Part shown: piece after piece, positions 34,897 to 46,462 of the stretch
How positions within the stretch are numbered: position 1 is the first letter of the stretch
How the letters are laid out: every line of letters begins with the position of its first letter
Assembly: GCA_037127255.1 (NCBI GenBank)
Contig: JBANSL010000007.1
Coordinates: forward strand, 68,350,038 to 68,414,037
Reading direction: 5' to 3'
DNA length: 64,000 bases
Source: Persicaria tinctoria
Taxonomy: Eukaryota; Streptophyta; Magnoliopsida; Caryophyllales; Polygonaceae
Notes under the pieces: model-generated
What the model saw: only the letters and a program-made list of their open reading frames with translations
Database searches by the model: none
Told to the model about the DNA's origin: nothing
Translations under genes and position numbers: made by a program

Positions 34897-35544
34897 CTAA
34901 GCCATGGTGACCAGACGCACCATCACTCCCATCATCAGCACGAGAATCCACCCCATGAGCATGTTCCAGCGGGTGAGCTGTCGGGTGCGGAGCTGCTCGC
35001 TAGCGTGCCCGACCCACTGCCTACAGAGGAAGGAGCACAACTCGGCCACCCGCTGCACCAGGTGGTTGTTGCTAGCCTTGCTCCTCACCAACTTGTTGCC
35101 GAGGTCAATGTTGTCTTCCCTGGTGGCCTACAACGTGGTCTGGGTAGCCTGCAGCTCAGTAGTGGTGGCCTGCAACGTGGACTGGGTAGCCTGCACCTCA
35201 ATAGTGGTGGTCTAGAGCTGTGTGTTGGCGGCATGCAGCTGAGTGTGCTGGGCGGCCATAGCTTCCTCCCTCACAGCATCCTGGTTCAGCAACGACTGAA
35301 CTTGCTGGCGGAGCTCAGTGAGCTCTGAGACGGCGTAGTTCCAGAGCGCATTGTCCTCAGCCACCTACTTAGGGTTTCTCCTGTCTGACTGAGCATCATC
35401 CTCCTCCTCCCCTCGATGGTCCTGCCTGCTGCGGCCGTAGTCGTAGTCCGTACGCAGCCAGTAGTACCTCCTATCGTCACCGCTTTGGTAGCTCCGGTCA
35501 CTGTCGGAGTCCGTGTCAACGTCGCTGTCGGAGTAAGGCCACAT
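34897..35544 (-). pseudogene. Third Harbinger coding region: antisense, coiled-coil, C-terminal membrane segment
   Basis: One continuous frame of 216 codons runs from ATG at 35544 to TAG at 34897, interrupted by three TAG codons only. It starts MWPYSDSDVDTDSDSDRSY, an Asp/Ser-rich and then charged region. A coiled coil follows (LTELRQQVQSLLNQDAVREEA; QATQSTLQATTTELQ repeats), then a stretch ending NMLMGWILVLMMGVMVR, a likely tail-anchor membrane helix. One stop lies in TTG-TAG-GCC-ACC, where the neighbouring repeat has TTG-CAG-GCC-ACC, so CAG>TAG is almost certain. It lies inside the Harbinger, convergent with the transposase. A splice-donor-like CCAA|GTAAGT near 37514 could begin its transcript. 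No family recognised. Confidence 0.6.
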
Positions 35545-37520
35545 GATTCCTACCACTAACAAGGGAAAAGAAACGTGAGATGACACAAGAAAACCAAACA
35601 CAAGAACATACATATGAAAAATATCTAAGCATGTTGTATAATGGAGACAAGTACATATATATATATATATGAAAAAGATGAATGGGAGAGTGAGATGATA
35701 TGTCACCAAACAACTAAAGGAGAATGTAATATATAAGCTAAATTAATGTCATGACCTTATAATGTTGATAAGGAGAGATTTATGTGCAAGCAAAGACCAA
35801 TTACAAAAAGGTGGTTAGAAAACCCATCATCACAAGAAGCTGAAGGTTTAAGTGTGCAAACAGCAAAGACAACAACAACATAAAGCAGCAGGTGAACAAC
35901 CAAGCTGCAAGAGAAGGGCCTATGTGTGATTTCCCAGTGTCATATTATGGTTGTGTAATTTATATGTCATTTGTTGGTTGGATATATTTTTTGTACTCCC
36001 ATTTTCAATGCCCAAAATATGAAAGAAGCCATTTGGTTGCAAATGGTAAATACAAGTGTGAAGATGAAACTAATAAGAGTTGCCCAGTCCTTGTAGGACA
36101 TTTGTAAGATGGAATTTCTGGAAGCTGCCATTTGTAAGATGCCATGTGGCCACGGAGTCCACAAATTTGATAACAAACTCATATCAATGAAATCAAGTTT
36201 TCACAAAGTTATATAAAAAAAGGGGAAGAAATTTGTTTGTCAAAAGGGATGGTGGGAATGGAACTTTACCAAGCACAGACAGCACAACCAAACTCATAAT
36301 GTTGAACTGGAAAGTATGCATCAGTGAGAAGTAAAAAAATTATGGTAATGGGCAAAGACCAATTACAAATGTTTGAACAGGAAAGAATGCAACACTCATA
36401 ATGAAATGAATTATGCTAATTTGCAACCACTTCACTACCATATGTGTCACCAATAGGGTGCATCAACCTGAAATCTTAAAACATTGGGCAGCCAGAAATT
36501 GATCTGTCAAATTAAAGATTGTCACAATTGAAGTTGCTTCAATGCATATGTACCTCAAAACCTTATAAATCCCTTGGAAAATATGGTTGGTTCAATTGGG
36601 TTGGGTGTTAGCACTCTGTCATTGATATCAACAAAAACATATCAAGTAATGCTTAGTTTTGAAAAAAGCAAAGAATCAAATATGGCACTGGCATAAACAA
36701 AAAAAATAGGTTGCAACATTAATAGTTTAATCAACTATATATACTTGACTGACTTCCCTACCAAGAACCTTCACATACAAAAAGAAAGGTTGCAACTTTC
36801 ATAGGCTTAATCAAATATATGCTTTAGAATCACACAAAAAGTCTCTCAGTATAGTATATCCAATATATTATCCATGGAACCACTCCCATATTGCCGCCAA
36901 AGAGGAAAAAGGATCCAAAATGTTCTGTTTCTTTAGCAGAATCACACAAAATGTTCTGTTTCTTTAGCAGAACATTTAGCAAGAACATGATGTACAACTG
37001 TTTTTTCATTCCTCGAAATGTCCTAAACTGTGTTTATTTTTTCGTCCATCACTCACTGTGGCTGCATTCTCACCCCAATTCAGCAAATTCCACCAACTAA
37101 TTGCATATATCGAGCCTAAACCAATAAACACACATAGGAACTCCAAGCAACTACTCTACATAAGTATGTAATAAGCACATGTACGATAAGAGACTAATGG
37201 ATGTTTTAAACAGGGAAGTAAACAAGGCACAAGCCATAAAACAGTGAACAGTAAGATGACTGATACAAAAATCAGAGAACTTTAAACCAGTCATGAACAT
37301 ATTCACCCAAAATCTGCAGCATACACAGGCATACCCACAAATGGAAGTGACATAAACCCTAGACCCTAATCGGAAAGCTTTCGATGTCCACAAAACTCTC
37401 TATGTCGAAAACCTTAATAACAACTCAGATTTCATTCAAAACAAACTCATAATCGATGAAAACCCTAAAATCCAAACCGTAATCATCAACACAGATGTCA
37501 ATCGGGGTTGTACTTACTTG
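35545..37520 (-). other. Non-coding right part of the Harbinger element
   Basis: About 2 kb without a recognisable gene. It includes an (AT)n run at 35657-35670. It may be the long 5' intron and promoter of the antisense gene. Confidence 0.4.
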
Positions 37521-37870
37521 GAATTGAAAGCTTTTTGATGAAGATGAGCACCACTGGTGAAGCAAACCCGATCGCCTCGCTTCTTTTTCAGAAATTTTTT
37601 TGTGGCGTGCAACAGAAGAGTGGAAGTCGAAAGGATCGATGGAGGTGTATTTATGAAGGAGAGAGGGGAAAATTGGGGCGTTTCGCCTCCCCACCCCCTC
37701 CCACCTCCCTCTAATGAGATGGAGAAAAATCCTCATCCACCCCGTCGCACCCCCTACTTCGCACCCCATCCACCCCGTCCCACCCCCTTGCCAAACACCT
37801 CGGCTCGAAAATCGAAAATGCACCCCCACCCCATCGCACCCCTCCCACCCCGTTGTCAAACACCCCCTAA

Positions 37871-38639
37871 GTGTTGCATGCATTGACTTCTCCCCTGATG
37901 TAGGTACGAAGTTCATTAGTGATGCAAATAATAATCTAATTGATATCTTAAGTTTTCGTGACGATTACGTGCTTAAGTTTAGTACTTGTGTTGATTTTTG
38001 GTGGTCTTAACATTAATATGCATAATTTGCTGGTAGGTAATATAATCTTATTTTATTTAGGCAAATTCAGTTTTGTAATTTTGTTAAAAAAATCCACTTT
38101 TGTAATTCAGTTTTTTTCTTAAGCATCTATAATTCTCGCTATAATTCTGTTCTTCAAATCTATTTGTGAAATTTTGCTTTAATTTTGTTCTAAAATTCAG
38201 CTTATTAGCAAATTCAGTTTCCTTTATTCTAACATTCAGTTTGGGTAATTTAGTTCCGTTACTGCTATTTCTACCTACATACAATTTACCTCAAATTGGG
38301 GCATTCACTTAATCTCATCCGTTGACGAAGTAAATGTCTATTTTCTTTCTCTCTTTATTATATATATAGCCATATTATTGGACTGTCGACCTGTTTTATT
38401 TGTTGGTTTTATTTATATTTTGCATTCTTTTGTTAAACAATTAGATGTGGTTGCATTTAAGTGGCCATGATGGATGCACTAGATGTACTTGAATTGAGCA
38501 GGAAGACATAATTTTAAGTTTAAAGTGGAATTTTATGAAGGATATATATGATTCTTTCCTATAATTTAATTACCTCAAATCTATGATTCTTTCCAAATTT
38601 AATTAAGATTTTTTATTCTTTTATTCATCCCTATATATA
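37871..38639. other. Host flank right of the Harbinger
   Basis: The first 140 bp read open on + (VACIDFSPDVGTKFISD...). This may continue the host sequence cut at 30334, but I do not recognise it. The rest is AT-rich, with a short duplicate of the 29820 repeat at 38487. Confidence 0.35.
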
Positions 38640-39458
38640 TATACTTTCAGGGTAGGGTTCAAGTGAGAATAGTATATACCGGTGAGAAGGAAAGAAGCAA
38701 TCTGATTGGTTAATTAAAAAGTAACCCACGCGCCTTATTTTCTTTGTTTAAACAACACGCGTTCTCAATTTCTTCCCCAGTGCTTCACGCCTTCACCATA
38801 GGTTCCGCCTGTTTCCTCCCTCCCATCAATCGACGACGACGATGAAGCCACCGACGACGTTGGACAGTAGTGTTGGCGATGTGGACACGCCACCATTGAA
38901 GGTCGTTCGACTTCTTCTCCCTTCGATCTGAATAGTGGACCTCGCCTCCGATTTGGACTGTGGACCGCCAAGCGGACGACCCCCATTGATGCGGACCTTC
39001 GAGTTAACCTTTAACCTCTTGTTGATTTCGTGGCGGAGAGAGTTCGACCTTCTTCGATTATTCTTTAACCTCCTGCCTCCGAGATCCGATTTCTCTTCAT
39101 CTTGATTTCGTGGCGAACGACCTCATTGATGCGGACCTGAAGGCCTCGAGTTCAGGCAACTCCGTCTCCACCCTTTTGCTTCAATACCCGTCGATCCTGC
39201 GCGACTCCGTATGGGAACTATGGATGGGGGCCGGTTACGAATTGAATTTGCTGTTTAAAGGTCAAGCCACGATTTTTTCACCATTTGCATGTCAATTGCC
39301 TCTTTTTTTTGGGCACCTGATTGAGAATTGAATTGGTTGGTGTTGGTGGTGGAAGTCTTGCACCAACGTTGACACCTATAAACCACCATCACTCATTTCA
39401 TTTGTAAACTCTTTCAATTTAAGTTAATTTCAACTTGGGCACCTGATTGAGAATTGAA

Positions 39459-40093
39459 TTGGTTCAGTGACTAAATAGAGGTTGGTTCAGTGTCTAAATA
39501 AAGGCTAGTTCAATGACTAAATAGGTTGGTTCAGTGACTAAATAGATGTTGGTTCAGTGACTAAATAGATTGGTTCAATGACTAAATAGAGGTTGGTTCA
39601 GTGACTAACTAGAGGTTGGTTCAGTGTCTAAATAGAGGTCGGTTTAGTGACTAAATAGAGGTTGGTTCAGGACCAAATAGGTTGGTTCAGTGACTAAATA
39701 GAGGTTGGTTCAGTGACTAAATTGAGGTTGGTTCAGAGACAAAATAGAGTTTGGTTCAGCGACTAAATAGAGGTTGGTTCAGTGACTAAATAGAGGGTAG
39801 TTTAATGACTAAATATATAGTGGTTCAATGGCTAAATAGAGAATGGTTCAGCACATATATGGAAAGTGATTCAGACTATTCAGTGATAAAAAAAAAAGCG
39901 AATTAGAAGTGGTTCAGTGACTAACTAGAGAATGGTTCAGTGACTAAATAGAGAATGGTTCAGCACATATATAGAGAGTGGTTCAGTGACTAAATATATC
40001 GTTCATTAATTAAATAGAAGTGGTTCATCAATTTTATAGTAACTGGTTCAGCACATATATAGAGGGTGGTTCAGTGACTAAATAGTATTGATT
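39459..40093 (+). repeat. Minisatellite, unit ~24 bp (GGTTCAGTGACTAAATAGAG)
   Basis: Roughly 25 imperfect tandem copies of TTGGTTCAGTGACTAAATAG. The left half is fairly regular. The right half is interspersed with CAGCACATATATAGAG variants. Confidence 0.9.
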
Positions 40094-40443
40094 CATTAAC
40101 CATTTTATTTTTAAAAAATAAATAAATAATTAAAAATAAACATTAAAAGAAAATAAAATAAGAATAAAAATACAAAAATGCAAATATAACTACTTAATTT
40201 TTGTTATTTCTAATGTATAATTAATATAATTTTATTTTTTTTAAAGATAATTTGCAATTATAAAAATACACAAATTTTTATAGTGAAATATATATTTTTA
40301 TAATGTATAATTAATAAAATTATATGATGATGTTTTAATTAATTTTCAGAAAAAATTAAATTAACAAAGCTGATTGAATTTTGAGTTGAAAACGTTTTAA
40401 GGGTTAAGAATTTTTCAAATTACTATGGACATTAAAGACGTAC

Positions 40444-40508
40444 TGATATAGTGGTTGAATGCTACATCCACGTTGTCGCCAATTAAACCCGTGTTCGATT
40501 CCTCCGTG
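40444..40508 (+). other. tRNA-like relic (tRNA-Asp-like boxes)
   Basis: ATATAGTGGTTGAATGCT resembles the A-box region of plant tRNA-Asp, and GTGTTCGATTCC its B box. The anticodon arm would contain TTGTCGC. Stem pairing is poor, so it is not a working tRNA. Confidence 0.4.
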
Positions 40509-41030
40509 GGCAAGTCGGGACGCTATTTTTTTCAATTGTACAGAGCGCGTGGATGACACGCATATGAGAGAGCAAAGCGCGTGGGGTGGATCCGATGCGC
40601 ACACTTGAGGACGCGGATGGACCAATAGGATTTCTTCTTTCCTTATCACTTTTGGAGTTGTGTGTACCCGAACTCAACCCTATACTTTCATATATTCTCT
40701 TTTGAAATTCTTTCCTAATTGAGTTTTACCTCATAACCTTATATATACTGTAATATCCACTATTATTTCCATGCAAATCATATCTAGCTGATACTTTCCT
40801 AACCGATTTCACTTTCTCTTATCATATCCCTTAAATTGTATCCATATCAATTAAAAAAAGTCAACTATTCTTTTCCTTATATATTTTTTCATTCCTATAT
40901 CATGTCATACATAATCTTCTGATTTTGGATTTTTCCTTTTTCCCATGCTTTAGTATAAATATATATGTTCCTCTAAAACTCATTTCCACACACATCAAAC
41001 TCATTATTCATTTTCATCCTTCGTTTTGGC

Positions 41031-41510
41031 ATGGCAGGTTCAATTATTGTATACAGTAGCCTCAATGATATTGCTGAAGACTCCGTCATAAAACACACAC
41101 CATTTGGATTATGTTAACCGATTTGGTGCAGATGGACCAGTGCAATTCATTGACCCCTTCCTTGCAGCTAATGTGTTTGCATATCTAGATTTTGCCATCC
41201 TTTAACATATATACATACTGATTTTCCACCTTTTATTCTCATATATTTCATGTAATCTAAATTATATTAATAATGAATATGTCCTTTATAGAACTTTATT
41301 TCAACCAACTACATTCTCACTGATTTTTTACCCTTAGGACTCTCGATCATTCGGATGTTTGTTCTTCCGGAGTCCTGACCCTGGCTACTCCAAGCAAACG
41401 ATAATAGCACGTTGTCATCGATAATGGGGATGAGAATGAGGACTATTAGATGTCAGCAATGAAGCAGAAGAAGGTCGAGGTGAAAATTGAGCCAACTAAT
41501 GTCTCTTGAT
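41031..41510 (+). pseudogene. Possible replication-protein-A-like relic inside a Helitron
   Basis: A TATA-like TATAAATATATATG (about 40954) is followed by ATG at 41031 and MAGSIIVYSSLNDI, reminiscent of plant RPA1-like starts. It breaks within 25 codons. 41465-41507 reads MKQKKVEVKIEPTNVS, like the C-termini of such proteins. RPA-like genes are frequent Helitron passengers. The identification rests on short matches and is weak. Confidence 0.3.
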
Positions 41511-42437
41511 GTTCCTGTTATCAACCTTCATGATTATTTAGGGAACCGTCTTTGTTATTGTCGAGTGGATCATTTTGTTTTCCCTGCATGTTTGTTTGGT
41601 CACTTATTTGGAACTCATTTGGGGTGGTTTATTTTATCCATGGATATTGGTTGTTTGATGAATATTTTTTATTTTCAAAGAACCTGAATGTTTTTCATGT
41701 TGAATCGTTGTAGCACATTTCAGTAACTGAGTAATCTATTTGGCTATGAGTCAATAGCTGACTAGCGTGTTGATATCCATGAAAAAAAGCCCTGATTAAA
41801 AAAAGAATTTGTTGCTAAAGTTAGTCACCCAAACATGTTGCAGAAACATTCTCCTAATACGTACTAGACATTGCAAGCTAAGGTAACCTATAATTTTGGA
41901 TTATGATCTCAAATTAGAATCTCCATTGTTGTTTATCTTAATAATATTAAGATAATACTGTAATGTTTTTCTAACTAACTTTTTGGAAGAGTTCACTTCT
42001 AGGTTCTTGGAAATTGCAATCTTTATTTACACGGTTCTTTTTTTACCCCAAAACATAATAAATATTATTGTTAATTTCCTTATTGTTTCTACTAATATAT
42101 TATACTTAGTTGCCATCTAAGTAATCATTTATCCTTATGTAAGTTGCACACTTTTTTTCATTACTCCGTATTAAAAAAAAAATTGTTTATCATTTAATAC
42201 ACAACATATTTATTCTTAACCTATAAGTGATTTCCATCGTACAAATTCATCCCTTCGTATAGATCAATTTGTTTTTGCAATATTTGCATGGACGAAGCCT
42301 AAAGCATCAACTCTGTGCCCTTTGTGAACACATATCTCGTCCCCGAATACTATTATTGTCTTAAAATTTTTGAACTTTTTCTAATATTGTTATTTTGTTT
42401 TTCCTTACAATAAATCTTTTAATCTTTTATATTATTT

Positions 42438-42471
42438 TTTTTTCTCGCAAATGGCGCGGGAATTTCACTAG
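42438..42471 (+). mobile_element. Helitron 3' terminus
   Basis: The hairpin CTCGC-AAATGGC-GCGGG is followed by AATTTCACTAG and then T. A GC hairpin about 7 nt before CTAG, with T next, is the Helitron 3' signature. The 5' TC end was not located with confidence, but should lie after the Mutator element, that is right of 40690. Confidence 0.7.
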
Positions 42472-42472
42472 T

Positions 42473-43099
42473 TCTATATTAATTTCCAACAAATCATTAT
42501 CCTAAACGTCCAATGTTTTCATCTCAGTCCAGAGTCTCATATCAGTCCAAGCATAACACAAGGTCCAAGTCTAAGTCCAGTTAAAGTGTTAAACGGTCCA
42601 AAAAGTCCGGTTAAAATAGGTTCAAGGTTCGATGAGTTAGAACACTCCATTAAATATAAGGTCAGGTAGGTCAGGTTAATCCGTTAGAGCAAAGTCCGTG
42701 AAATACAGTTATCACAAGGTCATTCTTAAATCGTTAAGTTTAGTTAAGTCGGTTAAAGTTATATCGTTAAAGGAATCACGACATCTCGGTTTTTAAAACA
42801 ACAAAACCTTTTGCGAAAACATTTCCAAAATACAAGTTTAAAGATCATCGTCAAAATATCTCGACAACAATTAGGTTTTGTAAAATACCCTTTCAACACA
42901 TTTTGGAAAATTCCTAAAATACCCTTAAATACTTTATTACTCATATCGAATAAATCACTAAAACATTTTATTTTCACTAAACCATATTTTATAAAATAAT
43001 CACATTAAATATATTTAAAAATCCTCATAAATCATCATATGACATAGTATAATAACAAAATCCCAAAAATATACAAAACAATACGTTTCAACAAAACCG
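42473..43099. other. Repeat-like flank
   Basis: GGTCCAAG/GTTAAAG words at 42530-42760. No gene seen. Confidence 0.35.
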
Positions 43100-43330
43100 G
43101 GCCAAAGGCCTAAGGAGTTAGAGAGAACCGGCCTCGACCAAGGCTCAGAACGGAGTTTCGCCGTGGCAAAACACGTTCTATGGTTATTAGTGAAGTAAAG
43201 TTCTCTCTTCCATGAGAAGCTCCTTTCACCACGGTGAACGAAGCTTTCACCGTGACGAAAGGTCTCATTCTTCTTCCTTGTCCCAGTTCGTACTCGCCGC
43301 GACGACCATGGTTTCGTCGCGGCGAAATAT
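43100..43330. repeat. GC palindrome cluster (TTCGCCGTGGCAAA, TTCACCACGGTGAA, TTTCGTCGCGGCGAAA)
   Basis: Four or more 14- to 16-bp palindromes occur in about 200 bp. This resembles the U3 words of the LTR families elsewhere in the window. No LTR ends are recognised. Confidence 0.55.
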
Positions 43331-43365
43331 GCATTTCTAGCTCGGTTTTGACTTTGCAAAACAGC

Positions 43366-43461
43366 CTATTTAAAGGGTGGTTTTCTGTAATTTTCGTTTT
43401 AAGAGGTGGTTTCACGCAAAATAGCTTATTTAAAGGGTGGTTTTATGCAATTTTGCCTTTT
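43366..43461. repeat. Direct duplication of TATTTAAAGGGTGGTTTT
   Basis: Two copies of about 35 bp (near 43368 and 43427), separated by a related, shorter AGAGGTGGTTTCACGC. Confidence 0.7.
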
Positions 43462-43802
43462 TTAAAATAATTTTACAAAGCTCTCCCATCAAGTCTATAT
43501 TTTTGTAAGTTAGTCTAAATACGTATGGCCCATTGGTTTAACGGCCCAGGGAAGCAGCCCGCTTTGCTGAACTGCTGGATTACAAAGGTACAGTATTTGT
43601 CTTCACGATTCCTCTTATCCCCTCCGCTTTATCTGATTCCTCTTCGCAGACCTCCCTCGTACGTAGGCCTTCATCATCCATTTCCTCAACTGATTCCCTA
43701 CTGGATTTTTTCCCAGCTAGATCTTCGCTTCCCTGTTTTCCCTCTTTCAAAAGCAATCGACTTTGAACGCCTGGTGCCGGGGGGACCGTCTCAATTGCTA
43801 GG

Positions 43803-46462
43803 ATGTACGCGGCGGTAAGTTTCTCATCGATGTAGCTTTTTTCCCCTTCTGCATATGGTTACCTACTTCAGAAATTGATGGAATTGTGACCTATATTTAC
43901 ATGGGTTTGATGAGATCTGAAGATTAGGAGAATGAAAGATCTTCAATTTTGGGGTTTAGGCATGTAATTTTGTCACGCACTCTACCTGTTTGATGAAATG
44001 TTGTAGAGAGAACGATGAGAAAATAAGAGCACACAGATTTCCCCCTTGTATTCTAATTATAAACCATTGAAGGGGGTTGTGGCTAATTCTCAGCTGAACA
44101 AATATCTGGCTCAAAATTCGATTATGGCAGTTGACCCTCTGCTACCTAACAATCATTTAGCTTTCTAAGCCTCTTAGCAGGAGATTGTTGAATGTTGATA
44201 CTTGAATATGATCCTTTATTTTCTTCTGAATGTTTTTCAGGACTATTATAAAATACTAGAAGTAGACTATGATGCTTCAGATGAGGAAATCCGTTCGAAT
44301 TATATCCGTCTTGCACTGGTAATTGTGTACTCTTGGTTGCTAGTTTGTTTTATTTTCCAGAATCTTTGTCAATTGAGTTGAATACCTACTCTTTTGCTTT
44401 TTAAATGTTTAGAAATGGCATCCGGATAAGCGCAAAGAACATGATGGGGCCACCTCCAAGTTTCAAGAGATAAATGAAGCTTATAAAGGTCTGTGGTTGT
44501 TAAAATTGTAGAATTGGACATTATTGATTCTCAACTCTCATTATCATTTGAACAATTCTTTTCTTGGTGAATTCCGTGTGGTAAGTTTTTTCATTTTCCA
44601 TTTCATTTGGTGCCCCTGGTTTTTTCATTAAAAAAATTGGCAGAAAAATGTAGGGTATTGCCTTTTTCCTTCTGTTTTTCTATCTTAAAAACAAGATGTC
44701 ATTAACATGTATAACTTTATGCTGTACATAAAGTTTCAAAACAGAAAAGGTAAATTAGAAAGAGGCTTATCAAACAGCAAAACAGAATCAAGCTTAGACA
44801 ATGGCCTCCTTACCAAGCACCTAAAGAACTCGAATTGAGGTGAATCGAGTTGGACACATACTGGAGGAGTTTTTGAGCCCGAATTTTGCATGGTTGGGCA
44901 ACCCTATTTTCTCCCGTCGTCCATCCTAGGTTGCACGGACAGTTAGAAACGAAATTTGAGATTTTGGAGGAGTCGTGGGGATTGAAGAGAAGAGGGTATT
45001 CTTAACCTTTAGATCCCCAGATTTGTATTGAAGAAGACCAACTTTTTAAGTTGAATAAAATATTTTATGGAGTGCTTCTGATCCTCTGTATTTTTGGATT
45101 ACTGCCAGTGCCAGTGGTGTTGGGAAGTAGCCAGGGAAGCTTAGATTTGTTCTTCTTACTTGAGCTTCCCCATCAATGAAAGCAACCGTGGTTGAAGTTC
45201 CTAAGTAGTTCCCATTTTCAAATTTCTTTTGCATTTTTTTAACGAAGATTTCTTTTCATTTTCAATCCTTAGGCCCATTCTCACTTTTAATACTTAATTT
45301 ATGTTTTTTTTAGAAACTATTTTAAATGTTCATTAAGTGGACAAGTCATCAAAATAACGTGATCCACACTAGTCAGCCTATCATATTTGTCCATAGTAAC
45401 TATAATCAAAATATCAGAGTTATCTACTGGATTTTTGAAAATACGTTCATATGGAAATTGCAAAACCACAGGGTTATGCATGATGAATTGATGGAATTTC
45501 CCCCCTTTTCTGTTTTTTTTTTTGATAACTCATTTGTCATTTACTTGTCAACATTGCTGTTGTTTACCCAGGAATTATTTTTCTCATAAGAATCTGTGGA
45601 GATTGAGTTGTCTCATTCAAACACGTAGCCAAGTCTCTGTCCACAATTCTACTCCACAATTCACTTCTGTGGCTGAAAATGATTTCTATGGTTTTCAAAG
45701 TTCAAACAATCTACATCATGTAGTTGAATAATGTGTTTGGTTGAATTTCTTCACCACATAATTGGTGTGTGTCAAGGATTATATCCATCTAGATTTAGAT
45801 GGAAATGCAATAATAGGACAAAGATCCAAACACCATTCATTTCCGAACTCCACACTTTATTTTTGTTTCACATGGTGCATGATAATTAGGGTAATGATTA
45901 GTGAAATATCTGCTTCTTTTTGGATACCAGGTTGAAAAAGAAATGGAAATATTTAAACAACAATAACTACAATCCCGATTAAATTGAGAGGTTGTTTCCG
46001 AGAAATGGAAATATTTAAAGAATAATTAAATTTCTACTAACATAACAAGCATAGTGTTTGAAAATTTGAAAACATACAAGGGAGACCATGGTCTTTCTTT
46101 CTTTCTTTTTTTGATAAAATGTTTGTTCTTCCTATCAAATTTGAAGCACTTTTAAGGGAGGCCATGCTCTTTTTCAGCCTTGTATTCGAGCATGAGAATC
46201 TGATGGCCTTTGTTTCTGATGTTATTGACAGTCTTGAGTGATCCTGTGAAAAGGCAAGAGTACCACAACCAAGGGATGCTACAAGTATGGGAATGTAATG
46301 CGAAGGTCAGAATCCCTTGTCCACTCTACAATTTATACTTGTCAGGAACTACTTTTTACTAATGCTGCTTGTGTTATGCGTTTCTTGCAGGAGTACCTTA
46401 ATTGTTACAAGGGGTTAATACTAACTTGCAACGGCCTAGGCATGAAGCATTCATTGTGGTAG
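43803..46462 (+). CDS. Small J-domain (DnaJ) protein, five coding exons, 103 aa
   Basis: Exons are 43803-43814, 44241-44318, 44413-44488, 46232-46305 and 46391-46462. All introns are GT-AG and the phases match, giving 312 bp. The protein starts MYAA, then the J-domain DYYKILEVDYDASDEEIRSN, with WHPDKR (the HPD motif that stimulates Hsp70 ATPase) and FQEINEAYKVLSDPVKRQEY. A short tail ends NCYKGLILTCNGLGMKHSLW. The first coding exon is only 12 bp. Intron 3 is 1743 bp. There is no signal peptide, Gly/Phe region or zinc finger, so it is a class C J-protein, probably cytosolic or nuclear. It looks intact. An overlapping longer upstream ORF is in another frame and is not used. Confidence 0.93.

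Larger units (their letters stand above)
30335..37867 (+). mobile_element. PIF/Harbinger transposon (7533 bp), TSD TAA
   Basis: Termini GGTCGTGTTTGGCAACGGGG and CCCCGTTGTCAAACACCCCC form inverted repeats, with TAA on both sides (30332-30334, 37868-37870). The subterminal GGGGTGGGA-rich sequence is also mirrored. Inside are a Myb/SANT ORF1, a DDE transposase (both +) and an antisense coding region (-). All three have premature stops, so this copy is inactive, but its structure is nearly complete. Confidence 0.93.
38650..40680. mobile_element. Mutator-like TIR element (2031 bp), TSD TATACTTTCA
   Basis: TATACTTTCA is identical on both sides (38640-38649, 40681-40690). The ends GGGTAGGGTTC and GAACTCAACCC match at 9 of 11 positions. 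A 9- to 10-bp duplication points to the Mutator superfamily, although long TIRs are absent. The interior has GC-rich coding-like sequence (38760-39250, possibly a captured host fragment, not identified), a 24-bp minisatellite and a tRNA-like stretch. Confidence 0.6.

Noticed and set aside
34759..35328. 189-codon plus-strand frame opposite the antisense Harbinger gene
   Set aside because: Its Leu/Gly repeats mirror the Gln/Thr coiled-coil repeats on the minus strand, which have the better coding character.
41487..41687. 66-codon plus-strand frame in the Helitron region
   Set aside because: Starts inside the RPA-like relic in another frame. Hydrophobic low-complexity with no family resemblance.
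43525..43818. 97-codon frame overlapping the dnaJ start
   Set aside because: Different frame from the J-domain exons, and it runs through the exon 1 donor. No homology. The 12-bp exon with ATG at 43803 splices cleanly instead.
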